Below, piece by piece: positions 1-5,424 of a DNA stretch of 6,515 bases. Source of the stretch: an uncultured Helicobacteraceae bacterium (GTDB taxonomy: Bacteria > Campylobacterota > Campylobacteria > Campylobacterales > Helicobacteraceae). The notes beneath the pieces were generated by a model. It ran no database searches. It was not told the DNA's origin and saw only the letters and a program-made list of their open reading frames with translations. Both the position numbers and the translations under genes were made by a program. Location of the stretch: contig CAKVEH010000075.1 in assembly GCA_934728205.1 (NCBI GenBank), forward strand, positions 1 to 6,515, given 5' to 3'. Position 1 is the stretch's first letter. Each line of letters starts with the position of its first letter.

Positions 1-358
1 AAAAGTCGATGAAAAGGCCTTGCAAAACCAAATTGATAAAAAAGAGCATATCCCTAATGACGCGGTGCATTCTTATTGTAAGGCATTATTTATCAATCTC
101 TCAAACCCAAAGGTTATCCTCTTTTTTACCACTATTATAGTGCCATTTATGGGAGTGGATATTGGCATACCACTTTTAGTGCTTTTTATTTCTCTTTGCG
201 CGCCTTTTTGTCTTGTTATTATCGTGGCAAATTTCGCACGCAAACTTGTAACGCCTCGAGTTTTTGTGTGGATTGATAGAATCTGTGGTGTAGTATTTGG
301 AGCATTTGGCGTGTTTTTGTTTTATGGTGGGATTTTGCTAGTAATGGATATGGCATAG
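1..358 (+). CDS. LysE/RhtB-family amino-acid exporter, 3' part (5' end outside window)
   Basis: The frame is open from base 2 to a TAG at 356-358 and gives 118 residues with no start of its own, so the gene begins left of the window. A TTG at 20 could be taken as a start, but the frame is open before it and the protein would begin in the middle of a domain. What is seen: a charged loop (about residues 1-20), then ALFINLSNPKVILFF (28-42; the NPK stretch is a hallmark of the C-terminal half of LysE/RhtB exporters), two hydrophobic helices at about 38-78, a basic cytoplasmic stretch, and a last helix at about 92-116. The WIDRICGVVFGAFGVFLFYGG end also fits this family. Known for the family: inner-membrane export of amino acids (lysine, threonine, homoserine and others) by proton exchange. 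The substrate cannot be read from this fragment. It converges on htpG with only 7 bp between the stop codons. Confidence 0.8.
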   Translation, partial: KVDEKALQNQIDKKEHIPNDAVHSYCKALFINLSNPKVILFFTTIIVPFMGVDIGIPLLVLFISLCAPFCLVIIVANFARKLVTPRVFVWIDRICGVVFGAFGVFLFYGGILLVMDMA

Positions 359-379
359 AATCTCTTTATAGAGATTCTA
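356..379. terminator. Hairpin across both convergent stop codons, possible bidirectional terminator
   Basis: TAGAATCTCT (356-365) and AGAGATTCTA (370-379) are perfect reverse complements: a 10-bp stem with a 4-nt loop (TTAT). The left arm contains the TAG stop of the exporter gene and the loop contains the TAA stop of htpG (complement of 366-368). The location between two convergent genes fits a bidirectional terminator. No U-rich tail follows on either strand and the stem is A+T-rich, so as an intrinsic terminator it would be weak. It could also act as an mRNA 3'-end stabiliser. Confidence 0.45.
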
Positions 380-2231
380 AAATAAGCGTGTTTATGCGTT
401 CGCTAAAGTCTTTGGCGTCTTGTAAGTTTTGTCCTTCTGCCACAAGTGCGCTATCAAAGAGTAAATGTGCGATTTGAGCGATTTTTTGCTCTTTGATTTT
501 ACCATTTTTGAGTTTAGCAAAAATGCTATGATGAATGTTAAGCTCAATGTCTGGTTTAGATTGTGGGGCTTTTTGTCCCATTTGGGCGAGGAGTTGTGCC
601 ATCATTGGATTATCGTTTTGGCGTATAATGCTTATTGGTGCTTGTTGCATAAGGCTTGTAAGTGTGATTTCTCCCACCTTTTCGCCTAACGCATTTTTAA
701 AGCCATCTAAGATTGTCTCAAACTCTTTTTTGGTTTTTTCATCGATTTGCTCCTCACCAATTTCGCTTAGTGTGTCTTTGGTGCTAATGTTTTTTAGTGG
801 CACTTTATCGTATTCGCCAATGCTTGGGATTACCATTCCATCGATTTCATCGCTTAAAAGGAGCACCTCAAAGCCTTTGTTTTGGAACTTCTCTAACAAT
901 GCAGAGTGCTTGAGAATCTCTTTGTTTTCTCCAAGCAGGTAATAAATACTTTTTTGGTCTTTATTCATAGAATCTTTGTAGTCTTTAAGCGAGATAAACT
1001 CACGCGTATTGCTCTCAAAGCGCAAGAGTTCTAAGATTTTTTCTTTATTTTCGTAATCACTATAAAGCCCCTCTTTAAGCACCTTGCCAAATTGAGCATA
1101 AAATTGTTTAAAGATTTCTTCTTTTTTAGTAAGGTTTTTAATTTCGCTTAGGATTTTTTTTGTGCTCGCGGATTTAATGTTTGCGAGAATCTTGTTTTGT
1201 TGCAAGATTTCTCTACTGACATTAAGTGGCAAATCCGCACTATCAATCACTCCACGCACAAATCGCAAATACGGCGGTAAGAGCTCTTTATCATCATCAG
1301 TGATAAACACGCGTTTGACATAGAGTTTCACACCACTTTGATAATCCACTCGGTAAAGGTCAAATGGTGCATTTTTAGGGAAGTAAAATAAAGTCGTGTA
1401 TTCCAAATTCCCCTCTACTTTGGTATGCACATAGTGCAGTGGCTCGCCATTATCGTGCGCAAAAGATTTATAAAATTCATTATAATCCTCTGGCTTTAAC
1501 TCGCTCTTTGGCAATGTCCAAAGAGCTTTTGCCGAGTTTATTTGCTCGATTTTTTCTTCTGTATTTTTGCCTTGTTTTTTGCTCTCTTCCTCGCTGAGCG
1601 TTTCGGTGAAATGCAAAAAAATTGGGAATCCAATGTGTTGAGAGTATTTATCGATAATGCTTTGAATCTCCCAGCGTGATGCGTAATGCTTCTGGTCTTT
1701 TTTAAGATAAAGCGTGATATTTGTGCCAAATTCCTCCTGCACGCATTCGCCGATTTCATATTCGCCTTTGCCCTCGCTTATCCACGCATACGCTTTGTCC
1801 TCACCCACCTTTTTGCTCTGCACCACTACTCTATCTGCCACCATAAAGGCGGAGTAAAAGCCCACGCCAAACTGCCCAATAAGTGCAGAATCCTTTTTCT
1901 TATCTCCGCTTAGTTGTGAGAGGAAGCTCTTTGTCCCAGATTTCGCAATCACGCCTAAATGCTCTTTCATATCTGATTCATTCATACCAATGCCATTATC
2001 ACTGATACTAAGCGTGCCTTTTTTCTCATCAAATTTAATATCAATGCGTGGAGTAAAGGTAAGATTTTTGTATTTTTCATCACTTAGTGTGAGATAAGAG
2101 AGTTTATCAAGCGCGTCAGAAGCGTTGCTCACTAGCTCGCGCAAAAAGATTTCTTTGTGCGAATACAAAGAGTTAATCATTAAATCCAAAAGTTGGGTAA
2201 TTTCTGTTTCAAAATGGTGTTTTGTCGCCAT
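366..2231 (-). CDS. htpG: Molecular chaperone HtpG (bacterial Hsp90)
   Basis: Complete 621-residue protein, close to the 624 of E. coli HtpG. It is a cytosolic, ATP-driven homodimeric chaperone that remodels client proteins, often with the DnaK system. The N-terminal GHKL ATPase domain (about 1-220) shows the family motifs in order: ELVSNASDALDKL (32-44, with the Mg/ATP Asn36 and catalytic Glu32), DNGIGM (78-83), the lid and GQFGVGFYSAF (119-129), and GTNITLYL (169-176). The middle domain (about 235-500) has LPLNVSREILQQN with Arg340, the position of the gamma-phosphate-contacting arginine of Hsp90s. The C-terminal dimerisation domain ends in ERINTLILESL and, as usual in bacteria, lacks MEEVD. 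The start at 2231 is supported by an AAGGAG ribosome binding site (complement of 2238-2243) 6 nt upstream of the ATG. It is transcribed alone, convergent with the exporter gene and divergent from the receptor gene. No CIRCE- or HspR-type operator was seen upstream. I see no disabling change. Confidence 0.98.
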   Translation of the reverse strand: MATKHHFETEITQLLDLMINSLYSHKEIFLRELVSNASDALDKLSYLTLSDEKYKNLTFTPRIDIKFDEKKGTLSISDNGIGMNESDMKEHLGVIAKSGTKSFLSQLSGDKKKDSALIGQFGVGFYSAFMVADRVVVQSKKVGEDKAYAWISEGKGEYEIGECVQEEFGTNITLYLKKDQKHYASRWEIQSIIDKYSQHIGFPIFLHFTETLSEEESKKQGKNTEEKIEQINSAKALWTLPKSELKPEDYNEFYKSFAHDNGEPLHYVHTKVEGNLEYTTLFYFPKNAPFDLYRVDYQSGVKLYVKRVFITDDDKELLPPYLRFVRGVIDSADLPLNVSREILQQNKILANIKSASTKKILSEIKNLTKKEEIFKQFYAQFGKVLKEGLYSDYENKEKILELLRFESNTREFISLKDYKDSMNKDQKSIYYLLGENKEILKHSALLEKFQNKGFEVLLLSDEIDGMVIPSIGEYDKVPLKNISTKDTLSEIGEEQIDEKTKKEFETILDGFKNALGEKVGEITLTSLMQQAPISIIRQNDNPMMAQLLAQMGQKAPQSKPDIELNIHHSIFAKLKNGKIKEQKIAQIAHLLFDSALVAEGQNLQDAKDFSERINTLILESL

Positions 2232-2262
2232 TGCAAACTCCTTGAATAATAAATTTTGGCGT

Positions 2263-2268
2263 ATTGTA
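2263..2268 (-). promoter_or_regulatory. Candidate -10 box of the htpG promoter
   Basis: On the minus strand this reads TACAAT, five of six to TATAAT. It would place transcription start about 25 nt before the htpG ATG, leaving room for the AAGGAG site at 2238-2243. A run of seven T lies just upstream of it on the minus strand. No clear -35 box is seen, which is common for sigma-70 promoters of Helicobacter and Campylobacter. The assignment rests on position and sequence only. Confidence 0.4.
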
Positions 2269-2436
2269 ACTAAAAAAAGTAACGAAATGACAAAACCTTA
2301 GTTTATTCTATTAACAAACCTTATATTATTACTATAAACTTTTATAAATAAAATCACTAAATATTTACGCAGATAAATATAATTTCTTTCTAAAATAAAA
2401 TTATATCTCATTATCTAAGTTATATTTAATATTTTT

Positions 2437-2442
2437 TATGAT
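2437..2442 (+). promoter_or_regulatory. Candidate -10 box of the receptor gene promoter
   Basis: TATGAT matches TATAAT at five of six positions and is preceded by a T-rich stretch, typical of Helicobacter sigma-70 promoters that lack a fixed -35. Transcription would begin near 2449, about 30 nt before the ATG at 2481. TAAAAT at 2442-2447 is an overlapping alternative. Confidence 0.35.
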
Positions 2443-2472
2443 AAAATGATTACTTTAATTCTATTTTTGAGT

Positions 2473-2487
2473 AATTGATAATGAATT
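2473..2487. promoter_or_regulatory. Imperfect inverted repeat over the receptor start codon, weak Fur-like candidate
   Basis: AATTGATAATGAATT is a 7-1-7 dyad centred on A2480, with six of seven pairs matching. It overlaps the start codon at 2481 and lies about 25-40 nt downstream of the candidate -10 box. Its geometry and GATAAT core recall Fur boxes of Helicobacter and Campylobacter, which would suit a TonB-dependent receptor. In DNA this A+T-rich, such dyads arise easily by chance, so this is a candidate only. Confidence 0.2.
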
Positions 2488-2741
2488 CTAAAATCTTATA
2501 TTTAAGTCTGTTTCAAATAGCATTTTGTAGTTTTGTGTTAGGCGAAGAGAGTTTTGCCACCCCTGCTCAAAGTCAAAGCGATTCTTCAACGACAAACACA
2601 AACAACTCTGCCCCCCCCCCTCTCAAGGAGAAAATAGCAATGGCAAAATCGATGAAAAAAATTTACAAAAAGTTCAACTTGGCAAAAGCACAGCCATTGC
2701 AGAGAGGGAGTTTGAAACTTATAACTCAGGAACACAAGTGA
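2481..2741 (+). CDS. 5' part of the receptor gene: signal peptide and linker, OFF-state product
   Basis: As it stands this frame encodes 86 residues. MNSKILYLSLFQIAFCSFVL has a short basic start and a hydrophobic core, with likely cleavage after VLG (about residue 21) or after ESFA, so it is a Sec signal peptide. A low-complexity Ser/Thr/Asn/Gln linker follows and then APPP, encoded by the C tract. Residues after about 46 are out-of-frame reading of the receptor and have no family likeness. I prefer ATG 2481 over the in-frame TTG at 2475 because it gives the standard basic signal-peptide start. The ribosome binding site is weak (GAG at 2469-2471, 9 nt upstream). The OFF product would be a short secreted or degraded peptide without function of its own. 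Confidence 0.75.
   Translation: MNSKILYLSLFQIAFCSFVLGEESFATPAQSQSDSSTTNTNNSAPPPLKEKIAMAKSMKKIYKKFNLAKAQPLQRGSLKLITQEHK
2611..2620 (+). repeat. Poly-C tract (C10), phase-variation switch
   Basis: Ten consecutive C lie inside the coding region between the signal peptide and the TonB-box/plug region, in otherwise A+T-rich DNA. Tract length sets the frame: C8, C11 and C14 join signal peptide to receptor, while C9, C10, C12 and C13 do not. The Pro residues it encodes sit in a flexible linker where length changes are tolerated. Gain of one C is the shortest route to ON. Confidence 0.92.
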
Positions 2742-5386
2742 ATCGCCATATATTAGAATCTATCCCAAATGGCAATGGCGATATTGGAAGTGTGCTAAAG
2801 ATTTTGCCAAATGTGCAGTTTGATAACGCACAAGGCAAATCCTCTACTGCAGGCGAGATTGACTTAGCGAGCATAAGCATTTCAGGCGGGCTATTTTTTC
2901 AAAATAATTTCCAGCTTGATGGCTTTAATATTAACAATGACATAAATCCTATGGGAAACAAAGTCTTTGGGAGCTCTAATCATCAACAATGGGGGAGCAC
3001 TGCTTCACAAGGCTTGCCTGTGGATACAAGCCTACTAGAATCTATCACCGTGCTAGATAGCAATGTAAGTGCGGCGTATGGACGCTTCACAGGTGGCGTA
3101 GTGGAGGCAAATGTGCGCAAACCGCGACAAGATGATGGCGGTATTAAAGGCTGGCACGGCAATATTAGCTATCAAATCACACAGGGTAACGCAATGCCTA
3201 GCGCGTTTTCAATGACGCGATACCATATCCACAAGCTTGAGTGGGAAAATTTTATAAACTCTACAAGCGAGTATTATCAGCCAGAGTTTATCAAGCACGC
3301 CATTAGAGCAAATGTGGAGGGTTATGCCACCAAAAATCTTGGCATTATCGCCTCTTTTAGTACGATTAGGAGCTATATTCCGTTGTTTGCGTATAGTGAG
3401 AGTTATAGCGCAGGCACAGAAGCAGGGGGCAAAAAAGACCAAAAGCGCGTAAGCGATAATTACTATATAAAAGCACATTATAATCCAAACGAAAATCTCA
3501 CTATTGAAGCAAATATAGCGTATATGCCTCAAGACAACACTTACTATCGCCCCAATGTCAAAGACAGCTATTTTGATTTACAAAGCGGGGGAATCCAAAG
3601 TGGGGTTAAAGCACTCTATCAAGCCCCCATTGGCTTATTAACCACGCAACTTGGCTACAACTTTATGCAGAGTAGTCGTGATTCTCAAAGCAATTTTTGG
3701 GCGACTTGGCGATACAGCGAGGGTGATAAAAATTGGGCGTATTCACCCACCACGACTAGACGCACGGTTTCTCAAGGTGGCTTTGGTGATATGGAGCAGA
3801 CTTCGCATACTTTAAATTTTAAAAGTGATTTTGATTTTGGAGCGTTGGAGCTTTTAGGCATTACACATAATTTCAAAGTCGGTGGTGAAGCAGGGTTTAA
3901 TAGTGCTATGCGCAATCGCGCCAATGGATATTATATTTTCAATGGGTATAATCTAAATGGACTGGGCAGAGATTATGTCGTTAATTTAAATGGTGGCTCT
4001 TGCGGGGTAGATTCTCTTGGGCTTACATCTTGTTCAGAGGCGACTACGAGTTATGGTGGGATAAATTACAACGAAACTTGGCAGGGGCAGTATTTTAACC
4101 AAGTGCGCGCCCACGCACCGGGCAAAAATGTCTTTAACACGCTCTCGTATGGAATCTACGCAGAAGATGATATGGGGGTTGATTTAGGCAAAGTAGGCGA
4201 GCTAAACACAAGACTTGGGTTGCGTTTAGATGGAGATAACTATATGAGTAAGCACACACTTGCCCCGCGATTTTCTACAAGCTATAAAACGCCTGTGAAG
4301 CAAGATTGGCGCACGCAACTAACCTTTGGAGCAAACCGCTACTATGGGCGCAATATGCTCACTTATAGAATCTATGATGCTGATAATGCTGAGCAAAGTT
4401 TGAAATATTATTACCGCACGAGCGCGCAAAGTGATTGGATTTTATCTCAAGCAGACCACCCGATAACTTCCACTATTTTTAGCAAACTCAAAGTCCCCTA
4501 TGATGATGAGCTAATGGTAGGACTAACGCAGAATCTAGGGATTTTTAGTATGAGCGTAAAATATATCCACCGCGATGGCAAAGACCAAATCTATCGCACA
4601 CGGCGAGATTCTACTATCCCGCGCCCTGATGAATCACACTCCAGCACAAGCTATATTTATAGCAATGGCGGGAAATCTCGCACCGATGTCATAGCACTCA
4701 CTTTGCAAAATATAAAGCCAATCATCACGCACGGAGTAGCGCATAACTATTTGTTTAGCTTTGATTACACGCAAAGCAAGCGCGATTACAATCCCTATCT
4801 TACAAGCACAGATTACAATGCAAATTTATTTGATTTAGTGCTGTGCGAGGGCAAACCTGTTTTTTACGGGCAGTGCTTTGAGCAACCTGAAAATTTCGTG
4901 CGCCCTTGGACACTGCGCTTTACCACCACGCACGCCTTTGTGTTAAAGCGCACCAAATGGATTATCAATAATTTCTTTCGCTTTCGCAGTGGGTATAATA
5001 GACGATTGCAAATTTGGAATAAACAATATAAACAATATCAAACTTCTCGTCCAAATATTTATCAGCAGTATCAAGGACCGGGCTTTGATGCAAAATTTGA
5101 TTATTTAGACCAATATGCAACTAGAGAGATTAAGTGGGCGTTTAATTGGGATATGCGAGTGGGCACAGAATATTTCATCACAAAAAACGGACACACAATC
5201 TATGTCAATGTAGATATAAATAATGTGCTTAATTTACGCAACGAAACGACACTCACCACAGGCAGTGCGAATCTAGATGGCGGTGGCAATGTGGCTAGTG
5301 CGTATAATGCAAATGCGCTCAGCTATACCGCAAAGGCGTATGAGTTAGGGAGGCAATTTTGGGTGCAGGTGGGGTATAAGTTTTAG
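2738..5386 (+). CDS. TonB-dependent receptor, plug and 22-strand-type beta-barrel (3' part of the phase-variable gene)
   Basis: An 882-codon uninterrupted frame; GTG 2738 is only its first formal start, since homology runs upstream through the frame to the C tract. Numbering in the C11 ON form: linker and possible TonB-box region LQKVQLGKS (62-70); plug domain to about 216 with ILPNVQ (108-113), LDGFNINNDINP (146-157) and the conserved plug end AAYGRFTGGVVE (198-209); then the barrel to 968. The barrel is rich in alternating Tyr/Trp/Phe strands and ends in FWVQVGYKF, the C-terminal Phe signal read by the BAM complex. Two extracellular-loop cysteine pairs have the same spacing, C508/C518 and C789/C799. 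Role by family: TonB/ExbB/ExbD-energised uptake of a metal complex, haem, vitamin B12 or similar ligand across the outer membrane. The ligand is not readable from the sequence. A di-haem peroxidase gene follows after 38 nt, suggesting an operon. Confidence 0.9.
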   Translation: MNRHILESIPNGNGDIGSVLKILPNVQFDNAQGKSSTAGEIDLASISISGGLFFQNNFQLDGFNINNDINPMGNKVFGSSNHQQWGSTASQGLPVDTSLLESITVLDSNVSAAYGRFTGGVVEANVRKPRQDDGGIKGWHGNISYQITQGNAMPSAFSMTRYHIHKLEWENFINSTSEYYQPEFIKHAIRANVEGYATKNLGIIASFSTIRSYIPLFAYSESYSAGTEAGGKKDQKRVSDNYYIKAHYNPNENLTIEANIAYMPQDNTYYRPNVKDSYFDLQSGGIQSGVKALYQAPIGLLTTQLGYNFMQSSRDSQSNFWATWRYSEGDKNWAYSPTTTRRTVSQGGFGDMEQTSHTLNFKSDFDFGALELLGITHNFKVGGEAGFNSAMRNRANGYYIFNGYNLNGLGRDYVVNLNGGSCGVDSLGLTSCSEATTSYGGINYNETWQGQYFNQVRAHAPGKNVFNTLSYGIYAEDDMGVDLGKVGELNTRLGLRLDGDNYMSKHTLAPRFSTSYKTPVKQDWRTQLTFGANRYYGRNMLTYRIYDADNAEQSLKYYYRTSAQSDWILSQADHPITSTIFSKLKVPYDDELMVGLTQNLGIFSMSVKYIHRDGKDQIYRTRRDSTIPRPDESHSSTSYIYSNGGKSRTDVIALTLQNIKPIITHGVAHNYLFSFDYTQSKRDYNPYLTSTDYNANLFDLVLCEGKPVFYGQCFEQPENFVRPWTLRFTTTHAFVLKRTKWIINNFFRFRSGYNRRLQIWNKQYKQYQTSRPNIYQQYQGPGFDAKFDYLDQYATREIKWAFNWDMRVGTEYFITKNGHTIYVNVDINNVLNLRNETTLTTGSANLDGGGNVASAYNANALSYTAKAYELGRQFWVQVGYKF

Positions 5387-5424
5387 GCTATAAATTCAAC
5401 TTGTAAAACAACAAAGGAGTAAAA

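Larger units (their letters stand above)
2232..2480. other. A+T-rich divergent intergenic region, 249 bp
   Basis: No convincing coding frame, tRNA or other structured RNA was seen here. The stretch from about 2290 to 2470 is almost entirely A and T, far richer than the genes on either side, as expected for a divergent promoter region in these bacteria. It must hold the promoters of htpG (leftward) and of the receptor gene (rightward). GTAAC occurs twice (2266-2270 and 2279-2283) with 13-bp spacing next to the htpG -10 candidate. This may be a binding site, or it may be chance. Confidence 0.6.
2481..5386 (+). pseudogene. Phase-variable TonB-dependent outer-membrane receptor gene, OFF by a reversible frameshift
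   Basis: This is one gene split over two frames, not two genes and not a decayed relic. From ATG 2481 a signal peptide and Ser/Thr/Asn linker run into a C10 tract (2611-2620). In this copy the frame then ends at TGA 2739-2741. The receptor frame is open on the other side of the tract and reads SQGENSNGKIDEKNLQKVQL and so on, straight into a TonB-dependent receptor plug. The receptor frame has a TAG at 2528-2530 and no ATG between there and 2738, so it cannot supply its own secreted start. Because G2610 plus the C run must be a multiple of three, C11 or C8 restores one protein of 968 or 967 residues. All 882 downstream codons are intact, so the lesion is the tract length alone. Slippage in homopolymeric C/G tracts is the standard phase-variation mechanism in Helicobacter and Campylobacter surface genes. 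A sequencing or assembly miscount of the run is the main alternative. Confidence 0.85.

Noticed and set aside
20..22. TTG at 20 as start of a small complete membrane protein
   Set aside because: The frame is open to the window edge and the protein matches only the C-terminal half of LysE/RhtB exporters, so it is a truncated view.
465..942. Two overlapping + strand frames (465-689 and 535-942)
   Set aside because: Both lie antisense within the intact htpG gene, have no family likeness and no ribosome binding site; they are shadows.
1538..1913. Small frames on both strands (1538-1759 and 1686-1913) inside htpG
   Set aside because: They are out-of-frame readings of a well-conserved gene with low-complexity, Lys/Ser- or Phe-rich translations.
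2266..2283. GTAAC direct repeat near the htpG promoter
   Set aside because: Five bases repeated once in A+T-rich DNA is weak; it does not match CIRCE or the HspR HAIR element.
2475..2480. TTG at 2475 as start of the receptor gene
   Set aside because: ATG 2481, two codons later, gives a standard signal peptide (MNSK) with the same weak upstream GAG; a rare TTG is not needed.
2517..2531. Possible lipobox (IAFC) in the receptor signal peptide
   Set aside because: Phe directly before Cys does not fit the lipobox rule, and outer-membrane receptors use ordinary signal peptidase I sites.
3209..3532. 107-codon minus strand frame
   Set aside because: It is antisense to the receptor barrel; its hydrophobic, Cys-rich look comes from reading Tyr/Asn-rich strands backwards.
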